Shown: positions 22,164-33,234, counted from the stretch's first letter. The stretch is 64,000 nt of DNA from Salvator merianae (GCA_003586115.2 QVOM02000116.1:39686128-39750127); one strand, 5' to 3'. Notes: generated by a model not told the origin, from the letters alone. Translations and numbers: made by a program.

Positions 22164-22639
22164 GTGAGGGTTTCCCTTTCCCGCCCCGGAGCGGGTTGTC
22201 TCTCGGCTAAGTTGGAAGGGCAGGGTGGGGAACCGAGGAAGAGAAGGCCTGAAGGTTTCCGCTGACCCATTTGCACCGCCCCAGTGCGGTGGCGCTGTCC
22301 AGAGCTGCCCCCCTTTCCTTTCCCTGCTTCGTCTTCTTTTCCCTCCTTGGTTCGGCTTTCCCTGGCTGGCTGGCGTCCGCCCAGGTCAGTTACCCTGGGG
22401 GTGGGATCGACGTGGACACAACAAAATGCTGAACTTCTTGGAACTTAGGAAAGAAAGACACTTCGCTGGATTCGATCGCGCGGCTGTCGTCCTTAGGACA
22501 ACGCGGCGGCAGCGTGCAGACAAGGCATTATTGACTGAGGAATCCTTTATACTGATGGGGCGTCGACCACGTGGTGGGGTGTGACTATGGGAAGGAGCAC
22601 TAGGGTTGAAAAACATCTAGCAACAGGTAGCGAGCAACT

Positions 22640-22812
22640 TAAGGCTGCGTCCAGACACATGAGAAATGTGGCTTGAAAGCAGGTGGTGGCGTTTGCACAC
22701 GTGCCTCTAATCCATATTAAAGGCCAGAAAATGCACTTTTAATATAGTTTAGCGTTGGGATAGGAACACTAGTGTCTGCTTCTCAGTCACACAGTCATGT
22801 GTGTGGATACAG
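22640..22812. mobile_element. Family D-like MITE next to the promoter
   Basis: The left end AAGGCTGCGTCCAGACACAT pairs with the right end TCATGTGTGTGGATACAG (the inverse reads GTATCCACACACATGA). The interior contains CATATTAAAGGCC and a TTTTAATATAG stretch. It abuts the CpG island and has no coding capacity. Confidence 0.55.
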
Positions 22813-23140
22813 AATTAGCTTCAGTAAATATCTTAGTCTAAAGCTACTGTGACCCTTGGCATCATTTTCTGCATTCCCCTTTCTTTTTAGATTTTGCCCC
22901 CATGCACATACAGACACACACAAAACACCCTTAAGTTGCTGTGGGCCATTTTGTGTTTGCTTTTGATCATTCTGTGCATTCCCTTGACTTAATATGTTGT
23001 GTTTATAGTTGGGAGCATCAAGGCTGGTTTGGTGCCAGACGGTTGTAAGGTCAAATGCTAGTTGTCGTCATGTAGACCCTTGACCCTTTCAGAGTTTTAT
23101 TCAGAAAGGCAATTCAAATGCAGCAGTAGTAAGTACATAA

Positions 23141-23330
23141 AAAGGGGCAGTAGCTCAGTGGCAGTGCAAGTAGCCTAGAAAACAGAGGGTTACAAGTTCA
23201 ATCTCCATCTTCTCCCCAGAAGTAGCTAATGGCAAACCACTTCTGTATTGCTGCCAAGAAAACTGCATAGAGGAGCCCATGCTGTCAAGCAGGACTCAGA
23301 GAAGACTCATTGGTACACACCAGCAACAAA
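23141..23330 (+). mobile_element. tRNA-derived SINE, Sauria SINE-like, copy 1
   Basis: GGGGCAGTAGCTCAGTGGCA (23144 on) resembles a tRNA 5' end with box A. ACAAGTTCAATCTCC resembles box B (GGTTCRANYCC). The non-tRNA part reads GGCAAACCACTTCTGTATTG, GCCAAGAAAACTGCATAGAG and CAAGCAGGACTCAGAGAAGA, the BovB-like tail of Sauria SINEs. These SINEs are restricted to squamates, which is the best taxonomic clue in the window. Confidence 0.8.
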
Positions 23331-23443
23331 TAAGTACATAACCAAGAGCAGCTAATGCTCATATCAGATGGCTGAAAGACCAACTCTGGAAGGCATAAAA
23401 AATTGGTATGAAAGAATCTTAGCACAAGCCAAACTGAGGGCCT

Positions 23444-23812
23444 TTGTGCGTTTACATTTGGGCTGGTCTATGATGTATCGAAGGGAGGCCTAGTCTACCA
23501 CTGGTGTGCTACATCGGCGTAGGATGGAATGTAATCCAGATCAAGGGGCCCTTGATCTGGATCGCTGGTAGACCTAATTAAACAGGTTACTGGTGGACCA
23601 GTGGGCCCTCATCCGGAACATGGAAGTGTGCAGAAAGCACCAAAGTGCACTGCTGGAGTAAGTTCACTGGGGTCCTAGAAGAAGAAGAAGAAAAGAAGAA
23701 GAAGAAGAAGAAGAAGAAGAAGGCGGCTTCGGGCCCCTCAGAGGCTGCCCCAAAGCTTGTGCGAGCTTCAGGTCTGCTGTGGGGGCTTGTCTGGACCAGC
23801 ACTGTCATGTTG
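23444..23812 (+). mobile_element. Family A MITE, copy 9, carrying a GAA expansion
   Basis: Starts GAGGGCCTTTGTGCGTTTAC and continues with ACTGGTGTGCTACATCGGCG, ATCCAGATCAAGGGGCC, paired CTGGTAGACC and CTTGTGCGAGCTTCAGG, to CTGGACCAGCACTGTCATG. The central region is replaced by a GAA repeat (23676-23722). Confidence 0.72.
23676..23722 (+). repeat. (GAA)n trinucleotide repeat
   Basis: GAAGAAGAAGAAAAGAAGAA and further GAA units, about 15 units with one interruption, inside family A copy 9 in place of its usual GGGGCTCTGAGG segment. A poly-glutamate/lysine open frame across it is an artefact of the repeat. Confidence 0.95.
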
Positions 23813-23928
23813 CACCAGGCACCATCCCTGTGTACATTCAAGAGGTTGGGAAACACGTTGCTCTTTTCCTGAGCTTTTAAATTAAGAGGGACTTTTCTCT
23901 GTGTACTACATTGTTTTTGTCTGCTTTT

Positions 23929-24167
23929 CGGGCCTTTCAGTACTGCTGTATAGGAATGTAGAATACAGGAGACTTCTCTCACTGCTGGTACATTCCGTCC
24001 GCAAAGGTCAGAGTGTGATCCAGATCAGTTGGTCTGCTGGTGGATTAACACAGTCTTGTGCAGAACACCGATGCATGCAGAATGCATGCCTCTGTGTTCT
24101 GGACTACCAAGGACCTATTTTGGCAGTGTACCAAAGCACGTCACTGAAATGGGTTCCTGGTGGGCTC
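23929..24167 (+). mobile_element. Family A MITE, copy 10 (5' half)
   Basis: Starts GGGCCTTTCAGTACTGCTGT and continues GAATACAGGAGACTTCTC, TGGTACATTCCGTCCGC, GAGTGTGATCCAGATCA and the hairpin GCATGCAGAATGCATGCCTC. It stops at CACTGAAATGGGTTCCTGG and GGGCTCT. The 3' half is missing. It lies within 120 bases of copy 9 and in the same orientation. Confidence 0.75.
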
Positions 24168-24169
24168 TA

Positions 24170-24256
24170 ATTTTATGTTTATTTGAACTGATGTAACCCA
24201 TCCTAAGACATCAGGGTACAAGGTGGAATATCAATGTAAAAAATAAATAAATAGAT
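24170..24256 (+). repeat. LINE 3' tail with AAAT repeats
   Basis: TGATGTAACCCATCCTAAGA, then ATGTAAAAAATAAATAAATA, resembles the tail of CR1/L2-group LINEs common in squamates. No coding part is attached. Confidence 0.5.
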
Positions 24257-24555
24257 GAGATGGTGCCTCTGAGATCTGTGCCTTGCATCTGGAGAAAGGC
24301 CTTTTCTCTCCTGGTTAAGAGCCAAAGGGCATCACTGTCTATCCATCTGATGTTGATTACCTCAAGTTACTGTGAAGATTTGGAAAGTCAATCCTTTTCT
24401 AGGAATAGTAAAGTAATCTCTCTGTCCTGGCATAAAGAGCTTAAGTAGTTCAGACTTAGTGTTGGACAAACAGCATACTAAATTTGAGTGCTGAATTTTC
24501 CACTGATTAAGTGTAAAGTCTCCACTGTTTGGAAGCTTGTGCATCCCTTCCAGTC

Positions 24556-24866
24556 TCGGGGCTTTTTCACACTTGCTGGTAGATGTGTCCAAGAACCAGC
24601 CTGCAGGCTTCCCTTCTATAAGGCCTTACCCCCTCCTAGTATGCTCCGCCTGCACAGAATGGAGCGTAGTCTGGACCACATCACCCCAAATGGCATCGTG
24701 ATCTGGTCCACCAGCATATATCAGGGGGTGGTATACTGGACCACAGAGGTGTGTGGACAGCATGCCTCTGTGGTCTGGTGTATCACGGGGGAGCCATTTT
24801 GGCCGTGCAGAAAGGTGCGCCACCAAAACGGAGTCTCCTGGGGCTCTGAAGGCCAGGATATCCAGC
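24556..24866 (+). mobile_element. Family A MITE, copy 11
   Basis: GGGGCTTTTTCACACTTGCT at the left, then CTCCTAGTATGCTCCGCCTG, GAATGGAGCGTAGTCTGGAC, the paired arms GTATACTGGACCACAGAGG and GCATGCCTCTGTGGTCTGG, then GCGCCACCAAAACGGAGTC. It breaks off in GGGGCTCTGAAGGCCAGGAT. Same subtype as copy 2. Confidence 0.72.
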
Positions 24867-25965
24867 ACGTATGAAATCTTGGCTGACAGTTTAAATTGAG
24901 CAGCATAACATTTAAACTCAGTTTGTTATTAATTTAGGGGCTGCTCGAGTTCCTAACTGCTCTGCCTGCACTTGTGCCATCTCTGCTGGTAGAAGCTCCC
25001 ATGCAGAGATATGTGGAAAAGTTCAGTAGAGCAAAACTATGGTAGCTGTCAAGGGCCCTTCCGTCTGCCCACACAGATGTATATCAAGAGATGTCTGTAT
25101 GAAAGCCCATTGTGAGGCTCCGTTGTCAGCCTGCTTGAGTTGGCTGAGATCAGGCCTCTAGCATTATTGTGCAAGGAGGCATTTTATAAAGACAGCCTTT
25201 CATTCTCCCAACGAGATGACAGAGCAGACTCTGTGCTTGCTTGTTTCAAGTGGTATTATTGCAGTAGTATGTTGACTTCTACTTACCAGGTTTCCCCAGA
25301 TTGTAGGGTCAGAGGAAGCCATCATGTATGCAGCTTTGTGTGCAAAAGTTTTGCTCCCTACAGATATCCATGGGGCAGAGGGCTTTATGATGTTGAAAGC
25401 AAGACATTGCACAGTATTGCAGCTCCTTTGGTCATGCAGTGACCCTTCAGACAAACAGTGTATATAGAAAGTTCACATCACTAAGATATAACGAGATGAC
25501 TTCAGACACGCTCATTGTATGTATTTAGATGTCTAGTGAAGATGCACCTCTTTACCCTGACCTTTGGCTGGGAATAGCATCTTCTCCTCACATAGACACT
25601 ATTATTGCTTTACTTGAATATATAGTGGCCCTTTTTGCATTTGGTAAGTAGATCAAACCAAGCTGCTCCCAAGTGTGCTAAGTCTGCACTGGACTAGCAC
25701 TATCCTGGCCTAGAACCACCCCTAGGGTTCCCTAACACTTCATCATCCACTACTAACTGTCTGATGTTGCCGTTTTACTGCACCAAATGATAGGGCCAGA
25801 CCATCTGAGGCCCTACCGCCGCTTTCTACCACACAAGCAAAAGGAAAGCTACACTGCCTGTTTCTAACAAGTGGAATGTCTCCATGTGACAAGAATAAGC
25901 ATTATAGGATTAAACAATGCTTCCCCAATTAGAGATCATTTGGAGAAATCCTGCTGACGGTTTCA

Positions 25966-26118
25966 CAAAATGCAGAATGTTTTCTCATGATGGCTTGCAG
26001 CAAGGCCTTTTCTGTGGTAGCACTTATATTACGGAATGCCCTCCCCTCTGATATTTACGAGATGCCTACAGTTACAGCATTCAGACACCTACTGAAGACA
26101 TATCAGATTGTATCAATT
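25966..26118 (+). mobile_element. L2-like LINE fragment (C-terminal end)
   Basis: GGCCTTTTCTGTGGTAGCAC, GGAATGCCCTCCCCTCTG and ATGCCTACAGTTACAGCATT correspond to the 'wnaLP...fr..LkTy' end of L2-type reverse transcriptase ORFs. It is followed directly by a CR1 end, so two LINE remnants abut. Confidence 0.6.
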
Positions 26119-26121
26119 TGT

Positions 26122-26612
26122 CTAGTTCTGGGCACCCCAATTTAAAAAAGGCATTGACAAACTTGAGCAAGTTCAGAGGTGGGCTACCAAAATGGTGAGT
26201 GGTCTGCAAGCCATGTCCTACGAGGAACGGTTAAAGGATCTCGGAATGTTTAGCCTGCAGAAGAGAAGACTGAGAAGAGACATGATAGCAGTTTTCAAGT
26301 ATCTGAAGGGCTGTCATAGTGCAGGGGAATTGGCCCTATTGTCACTTACACAAGAAGGAAGGACTAGAAGCAATGGGATGAAACTTCAACGGAGTAGATA
26401 TAGACTGGATATTAGAAAAAAACTTTCTGACAGTAAGGGTGATCAGTCATTGGAACAGGTTGTCACAGCAGGTGGTGAGCTCCCCTTCACTGGACGTCTT
26501 CAAGGAGAGGCTGGACAGACATCAGTCTGGGATGGTTTAGTGAATCCTGCATTGGGCAGGGGGTTGGACTCAATGACCCTGGAGATCCCTTCTAACTCTA
26601 TGATTCTAAGTA
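26122..26612 (+). mobile_element. CR1 LINE, 3' end with ORF2 C-terminus
   Basis: The segment translates as MSYEERLKDLGMFSLQKRRL followed by RRDMIAVFKYLKG, the well-known C-terminal signature of CR1 ORF2 (yeERLreLglfsLekRRLrgDLi). It continues to GGGTTGGACTCAATGACCCT and CCTTCTAACTCTATGATTCT, the standard CR1 3' end. A frame of 143 codons stays open. The element is 5'-truncated, as most CR1 copies are. It is not a host gene. Confidence 0.93.
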
Positions 26613-26700
26613 TTTTATCCTAGTTTTTAATGTTTATTTTTGTAAACCACATCTGTTTTTTATGGTAAATGTTTTAAATAAATAAATAAATAAATGATTG
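26613..26700 (+). repeat. LINE tail and (AAAT)n
   Basis: GTAAACCACATCTG and TTTTAAATAAATAAATAAAT, an L2-type tail directly after the CR1 end. It suggests CR1 inserted into an L2 copy whose body lies at 25966-26118. Confidence 0.6.
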
Positions 26701-27292
26701 CCTCAAGCAGTTATATTTGTACTTTTCAACATCTGGTAAGAATGCCAGAAACTTTAAGTACTTGATATTTTCAGTACTGATATTTCCCTTCTCTTCTTGA
26801 AAACAAAACAGAAAGTCTGGCATAGGTAGGTAGCAAAATTCCAAAGATATTTGTTTAGCATTCCCTGACAAAAATAGAATATTTATGTTGTCATAACATA
26901 GCTGAACTAATTTTATGAAACTGAGATGAAAAGTAGACTATTTTGCCATCCCTAAACTCCATTAGAATGCATGGCAATCCGAGATTTCTCTTTTCCGTAA
27001 ACAGAGCTGAGATATATATGTCTTGCATTTTCTTGGAAGGAAGATGGGCTGTCTGTTCCCTATTATCATTTTCACTGCAGTATTTGGGGCGGTGGAGGGA
27101 CTGTCAACCTGAAGGAATAAGTATAAATCAGATTCATGTCAGCTTCTCACCAAACTACTTGGCAGTGGTCTTACTGAAAACAATTCTGGTTTTACTTAGA
27201 AGCAAAGATTTGTTGGGGGGAAAAAGGGTATCACTTGCTGTTTTCATTTTTAATACTGAAGCACTTCCTTGGTGCACATCAAAGACTCCTAA

Positions 27293-27545
27293 ATTTATTT
27301 ATTTATTTGTTATTTATTTATGGGATTTATATGACACCTTTTCTCCAAAGGGCCCAAGGCAGTGGACATCATTTTCCTCCCCTCCCCCTTCACCCCACCA
27401 CAACCCTGTGAAGTAGGTTAGGTTGAGAGGCTGAGACTGGTCCAAGGTCATCCAGTGAGCTTCCACAGCAGAGTGAAGATTCGAACCCAGGAATTCCTCC
27501 ATTCTAACCTGTTGCTCTTAACCACTGCACCACACTGTCTCTCTA
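27293..27545 (-). mobile_element. tRNA-derived SINE with LINE-type tail, copy 1
   Basis: Read on the minus strand, a tRNA-like head lies near 27545-27480 (box B-like GGGTTCGAATCTTC from 27488). It is followed by the body (GGTCCAAGGTCATCCAGTGAGC on the plus strand), CAACCCTGTGAAGTAGGTTA, and a tail with (ATTT)n on the plus strand at 27293-27325. This is a very common squamate SINE. A copy in the other orientation is at 39955. Confidence 0.85.
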
Positions 27546-27552
27546 CCAAGTA

Positions 27553-27648
27553 AGGGGGTCTAGCAGCATCATAGAGACTAACAAAGAACAAGAAGTTGGT
27601 AGCCTGAGCTTTCGTAGACTAAGCCTACTTCATCAGATGCAAATCAGA
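27553..27648. repeat. Sauropsid dispersed repeat ('gagactaacaaa ... cacttcatcagatgc')
   Basis: CATAGAGACTAACAAAGAAC, GAGCTTTCGTAGACTAAGCC and CTTCATCAGATGCAAATC is a well-known interspersed repeat of turtles, crocodilians and squamates. The class is uncertain. A related piece in inverse orientation is at 53345-53420. Confidence 0.65.
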
Positions 27649-28436
27649 CCATCTTGCTGCTCTCCCCAGCCTCCGCCCCATAAAAGAAGACTATTTGGGA
27701 CAAAGGGTCAGTTCCATTCCCCTCTTGCCCAATGCAGGAACTTGTGGGTGTCCTAGAGTGGGGTGGTGCCATTGTCCCGCACCCACTTTCAGTTCCTCTT
27801 CCTCGCCTCAGTCCACTGTTCTTCCTTGTTCCTTCCAGAAAAGGGGGAGAAAACAGAAGACCCCACTTTGCTGCTGGCAGTGGGAACTTCTGACTCAAAC
27901 CGTGTTTTAGGGGGAATATAGCAGAGCTATGCTGGGGTTGCCACAGACATGTGTGGCAATTTCACCATAGTGCAGGCATAATGGCACTATATTTCTCCTG
28001 TCTGGCCAGGGCCCTGCTTTCCATGGGCCTGCAAGTTGTCAGCCATGCAGCCTAGGGGAAGCCATGGTGGCTGGCATCCTTCTTTGTTAAGGGGTTCGGT
28101 CTGAAAATGAAATCCATGACCTCCCTTCCCAAATTCTCCATAAACCCTGTTTGTACCATATTGATTCAGTATGTCCTAGTTCAAGGACATTCTATCATTT
28201 ATAATATCCTGTTGGCACTGAATCCTGTGCCTAAGCTGGCTCTTAAATGACGTTGTTGCCAGCAGTGGAGTTTCCTAATACGGCATTTAGAGCAACCTTT
28301 TCATTTTAAATCTGTGTAATCAATCCCCACCGGGACTATAACCATCAAGTGGTTTTGTCCTTTATTTCAACTGTTCTTTCACTCTTATGTACATCCACAC
28401 CCACACCAGCCTTCAAGAGGAAAGCACAGTGACTCT

Positions 28437-28553
28437 GGCTGCATCCAGACATTGCTTGCTTATTCCTCTGGATTTGGATATTCTGGAATATCCATGCTTT
28501 ATTCCAGAATATCCAAACATAGCGGAATAAGTAAGCGATGTCTGGACGCATCA
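28437..28553. mobile_element. Palindromic MITE (family D type)
   Basis: GCTGCATCCAGACATTGCTT pairs with AAGCGATGTCTGGACGCATC. Further inside, GGATATTCTGGAATATCC and TTCCAGAATATCCAAAC pair as well, so nearly the whole 117 bp folds on itself. The end motif GCATCCAGACA is shared with 22640 and 19950. Confidence 0.83.
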
Positions 28554-28920
28554 TCAGTCATTGTTGGTACCCACTAGGGAATAATCTGTAAGAAAAAGTG
28601 TATTATTGAGGGATGCTATGTCCTCTAGTTTTCTACCCTTTTCCCCAAAACAAGCTATTGTAAAAGCTAGGTATCCCCTGAAGAAGTATTCAAATCTTCA
28701 TTGTGAGTTAGAATTACTGCTTTACTAATACACTTAAATAAAAAGGAGAACAGATCAATTATTTTCCTGTATCTAAGTAATTAGGCTTTATTAAAGGTTC
28801 AGCACATCAAATCAATTGATTCTGTGAATGCTGCATTGCAAATGTGTGGCAAGCATTCAAGTTAAGTGCTTGGATTAGCTCAAATTGCTTATTTTTAAGG
28901 CAAGAAACAGAAATGTAACT

Positions 28921-29130
28921 GAAGGTGCTTCCAGATGCTAGTTTAAACCTGTGGTTCTTTGGGAATACTACATGTATTCATGGCATTCCCAGTATAATCC
29001 CGGGATATTGAGGTGACATCCCGAAATATCGCTATTATGGGAAATCCAGCAACGATGCTGGATTTATCATAATAGCAAATGCTTACCTGTGTCTGCTTGC
29101 TGCTTCTGTGACTGTTCCTCTTGAAAATAC
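28921..29130. mobile_element. MITE-like repeat, family E copy 1
   Basis: GGTGCTTCCAGATGCTAGTT at the left; inside are GAGGTGACATCCCGAAATAT, GCTATTATGGGAAATCCAGC and ATCATAATAGCAAATGC, which is partly self-complementary. Similar inner sequence (GGAGTGACATCCCACAATAA) occurs at 41665-41700. ACTCAGATGCTAGTC near 29130 may be the right end. Confidence 0.45.
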
Positions 29131-29204
29131 TCAGATGCTAGTCAAGCATATGAAAAAAACCAAAGGGAAGTGGGCAGGCGCTTGGGTAGCATGCAGGTAT
29201 TTTC

Positions 29205-29575
29205 AAAAGGATATAAGAACATAAGAGAAGCCCTGCTGGATCAGGCCACAATCCATCTAGTCCAGCATCCTGTCTCACACAGTGGCCCATCAATTGCTTC
29301 TGGGCATTCTCAAGCAGAAGGCAAGGGCAAAACCCTCACTTGCTTTCAACTCCCTGCAAACAGCTCTCTGAGGAATCCTGCCTGTCTCTCCACCCTGGAG
29401 GCAGTATCTAGACATCCATTGTAGTAGCCATTGATATATCTGTCCTCCATGAATTTGCCTAACCCTTTGTTAAAGTTATGCAGGCTGCTTTCAGTCACCG
29501 CCTCTTTTGGTAATAAATTCCATAGACCTATGATCCTCTGGGTGAAAAAATACTTCTTGTTAGTCCTAAACAATT
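29205..29575 (-). mobile_element. CR1/L3-like LINE 3' end
   Basis: On the minus strand it translates TNKKYFFTQRIIGLWNLLPK, then EAVTESSLHNFNKGLGKFME. This is the C-terminal block of CR1/L3-type ORF2 (kyfFtqRvvnlWNsLP..vV.a.s.n.FK). The 3' end reads TGGCCTGATCCAGCAGGGCT, TCTCTTATGTTCTTAT on the minus strand, a hallmark squamate repeat end. Another copy is at 43420-43610. Confidence 0.85.
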
Positions 29576-30054
29576 AGGGAGGCAGACACAGGTAGAAGCC
29601 TGTGATTGCCTCCCACATCTGTGGGAGATTCCACTATGACCTCTTGCTGTCTGGAGGCAGCCTTACAGTTTCTGCCTTTAAAAATACCTGTATTTCATTT
29701 ATAAGTACACAGCAAACCTTTGTGTTCTCAATACTCCCCCCTTCTCCTATCTAGTTTAAGATCATATCTGAGGTCTCAACAGAGCTGCTGCTGATGACTC
29801 GGATCATTTTCCAGTGATTCACACAGACATCTCAGTTCTCCTTTCAAAAGTCTTGCCAAATGTCCTTCATTTGTCTAGATCATACATTCATGTTCATTAA
29901 GGATGTATAGTCAGAATATGATGACAGGTTTTTTTGTTTTGATTTTTTAACTGAGGAGGAAATTGTAGCAAAATGTGTTCATTTTGTCTAAGGAGGAGAT
30001 TGTGGCAGAATTAAGAATAGTTCAGTTTTTGTTGTTTGAACTGCCCAGTGTTTA

Positions 30055-30165
30055 CACTAGGAGTTCTCAAACTGTGGTCCTCCAGAAGTTCCAGAATAAG
30101 AGCTCCAAGCAATGGTGGGAATGGAAACTGTTGTTTAGGAGCTGCAGTTTGAGAAATGAGCTTGC
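30055..30165. repeat. Interspersed repeat fragment
   Basis: TAGGAGTTCTCAAACTGTGG and TCCTCCAGAAGTTCCAG, then CAATGGTGGGAATGGAAACT and GTTGTTTAGGAGCTGCAG. It resembles the dispersed family noted at 14170. Confidence 0.4.
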
Positions 30166-31262
30166 ACTGATTTGCATCAACCAATAACTAAGGGAGATCC
30201 ACACAAGGGGAAAACAGAATATGGTGTGGAGTGTACCTCCATAAAGCACTGTCCTTGTTGACAGCTAAATCATAAGTTGCCTACAACACCATGGTGGTTG
30301 GTGCCCATTGGGATGGGTGAATAGAAGACAAGGTAGCTAAAAGGGATATCACGTATCAGAGCAATACAGCAATGGAAGGTGCAACATTGTTAAGAGTGTG
30401 TAGTTATGCAAGCTTACATGGAAATAGATCTCACTGAACATTCACCAACCCGAAGTGAAACATGCATGATGGAGATTGGAGGTGGTGTAGTGTTGTCCAT
30501 TTTTTGTCAGTTATCCTTACTGCAATATCTGAGGCTGCAGCACCACTTCTGGTGAAGGAGGCTTTGTTTGGGGTGGATGGGGGAGGCATCCCCATCTGTG
30601 GCACCCTCTGCATTTCCATTTCAAAGTGCAGAGGCATAATCTTCTGCAAGTACCTCCATGCAGTGTGCAAGAATGCACCCTGCACAGAAGGCACCTCCAC
30701 TGGTTATCATACTGAACAGGATACCTAGGAGAGGTAAGTGGAGATGCAGCCTGAGGGAAAAAAAAAAGCCTCATCCTAGGTCTGCATTGTCCAATCTAAA
30801 GCCCTTCTCAAGTCGCTGAACTACAGCTTTGAACAATAGAATTGGCCAAAGCTTATGGGAACTGTGGTTTGGTAAAGTAGGATGGCTGCAGGTTAGCAGA
30901 GGTAACTGCTTCTGTTAAAGTGTCTTTTTGCAATAATCCGCCCTTTCCTTTAGACACTCTCAAAAGCTTTGTCCACGAAAGAAGAAACTTGAGATGATTA
31001 TTTTTTTTAAATTGCCTTATTCTGTTATGTGAACTGGTTTATACTGGTTTGGGGAATTTAGCTCCCAGTACTTAGACCCATGTCTTTTATTCAAAATGGC
31101 CTCCTACACGCTTCCAGTTGTCCATACAGCATGGGATAGCATGGCAGCTTCACATACCACATTAATTGAAATTAAATCATATTATAACAATTCCTTCCCC
31201 TTCCACATCTGACTTATTTTCCATGGCTTGTGTTTTCTTTACAAGTCATTCCCCCTCCCCAA

Positions 31263-31475
31263 CACCACTCTAGCAAAACTACCTCCCTCCTTTTTACTTT
31301 TAAACTTCTTGTTTTCCTTCCATAAACATGCCCACGTTGTTTCTCTCAAACTTCCACACCTTTCATTGATTGCCTCTTTCTCTTTCAGACTCTCTTCTGT
31401 AGCTTGTGGATGGCTCAGTGCCTGCAGGTTCCACCCCACTCAAGCACCACTCTAGCAAAACTGCCTCCCTCTTTT
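31263..31475. repeat. Spaced direct repeat of about 31 bp
   Basis: CACCACTCTAGCAAAACTAC with CTCCCTCCTTTTT (31263 on) recurs as CACCACTCTAGCAAAACTGC with CTCCCTCTTTTTT (31445 on), about 182 bases apart. The segment between is C/T-rich. It may be a diverged tandem duplication or two copies of one repeat end. Confidence 0.7.
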
Positions 31476-33234
31476 TTTTTCTTTTTCTTTTTAATCATCT
31501 TTTGCCTGGAGCAAGATAATGTTTGAAATTGCAATGCAAGACGTTTGTTCTTTTGAGAAACTTCAACATGAGATCTTTTCTTTGTTCTTTTCTTCTTGCT
31601 CCTGCTTCTCCGCAATGTCCATAAGGCAAGCCAGTCTTCAGAAGAGGTGTCTGGGAAGGACAAGCACTGAGAGGGACAATGGTGTCCCAACTACAGACTA
31701 TGCCCTTTCAGGCATCCTCAGAACTCTAGATTCTGCTTTGTAAAAATGATACTTCCTGGGATCCGTAAGTTGGATTGTGGGCAGGATGTGTGGGATAGTG
31801 TGGGACATAATAACCCTCTGGGTTGCCTAATTTCCTGCATGAGGATGCACCTGTAGACTCTCTGGTGTTCCCCCATCCCTTTCTCCAATGTGTGTCCTCA
31901 GATGCTGTTCTCAGATGCCAGCTGGGAATAATGCAAACTGTAGTTCTCTAATAGCTGAGCATGCCAACCTGGGGAAGGCTGGTCTTTGCTGAATGACAAA
32001 CTGCTTTCTGAGATTTCATACTTAAGTGTTTTCCAGGTCTCATCTTTAGCATGGAAAACACAGATGCTGCAACTGAGTGTCAGGAACTGACTGTCTGCCA
32101 GTTTGGTTTGCTGCTCTGGTGGTCATGGTCCAGGCTGGCCATGCCCGCTAGATGATTCATTGGTACATTGTCTGAGCAGGTAATTCAGTTGACTTAAGCA
32201 CTACTGTAGTTTTCCCCAACAGGTGGCCATTATTCGCATAGTACACATTTGCATTACATGACAGTTTGTGGGAACCAAACCACAGCATTATGCCAGCTGT
32301 ACTTTCTGCTATTACTTATACTCACTTGATATTGCATTTATAATGCATGGTTTATTTGCTATTTTATATTGACTTTTTAAATACAAGCTACTTCTGATTA
32401 TTTATTTTTAACATTTTTTTTTTTGAGGCGGGTTCTTATAACTTCTATCCTTCATAGTAATAACTTTGACTAGCCTAGTGGTCACACTACATATAACAAA
32501 TCATATGGGAAGAAAGTGACATAAATAACATCAGAGGTAGAGTAGCTGGGAAAATACTTCGATGTATAGGTTTTGCCATCTCCTGGATTCCTAAAGGCTT
32601 TATTTAGTTCTAATAATGTGAGGATTTCGTCCTTGAGTATCTTGGTAGCTGTTTCCATAAGGGCAACTTTGTGGCCTATTTAAACCTTAGACTTTGCACA
32701 TACTAAGTAGAGGAACTTTTGGTCATTGCTGAAGAAGAGGTTAACTGCCTTATAGTGTAGCTCACAAACATTGGCCGTTTTCCCAGAGTCTGACTCTTGC
32801 AAGTGGAACTGCTTAATCAATATTAAGAGATTTGTCAACTGTCTGTTTGGCCTGAAATTTATGTTAGCAAAAGTCTGCCTATACTGAGGATGAGATACAT
32901 TACTTTGATAGTCTTGCCAGTACTGGGGGAATCTACAAAAATTATGCTTATAATCTAAAATCACTGTCTCTTTGAAAAAATCTTAACAGACCAAGCGTTC
33001 ATTTCAAATGAACAGACCATGTTCATTTCACGTACATCCCACTATGTTCCTAGCATCCATTCCACCTCTTTCTTATTTTTTTCTTCTGCCTTGTGAACTC
33101 TTAATATTTAGACATTGTTGTTTTTACTGGATCCTCTAATTGATGTTCTATTCAAAACTCATGTTCTGAGAAATATTTCCAAATTCTCATAAATCTTATC
33201 CTGTTTCAGCACTTACTTGACCTATCCTGATACA

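Larger units (their letters stand above)
21390..22600. promoter_or_regulatory. ITGB1: CpG island, ITGB1 promoter and exon 1
   Basis: A sharp rise in G+C and CpG, with no TATA box at a plausible distance from the ITGB1 start codon. Visible motifs include an ETS core CCGGAAGC at 22045-22052, GC boxes GGGCGGAGC near 22079 and CCGCCCC near 22182 and 22277, and CTG/CCG-rich runs near 22020. The minus-strand ITGB1 start codon and donor lie at 21755-21769, placing the 5'UTR roughly between 21770 and 22050. The transcription start itself cannot be read. In human the corresponding island also drives a divergent non-coding RNA. Confidence 0.85.

Noticed and set aside
21565..22210. Plus-strand frames of 114-200 codons in the CpG island
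   Set aside because: Pro/Arg/Ser/Ala-rich translation of GC-rich DNA without a known family. Only the short ATG-to-donor piece at 22088-22163 is kept, as a weak candidate.
26192..26623. A 143-codon protein-coding gene
   Set aside because: Its sequence is the C-terminal end of CR1 ORF2; it is a LINE remnant.
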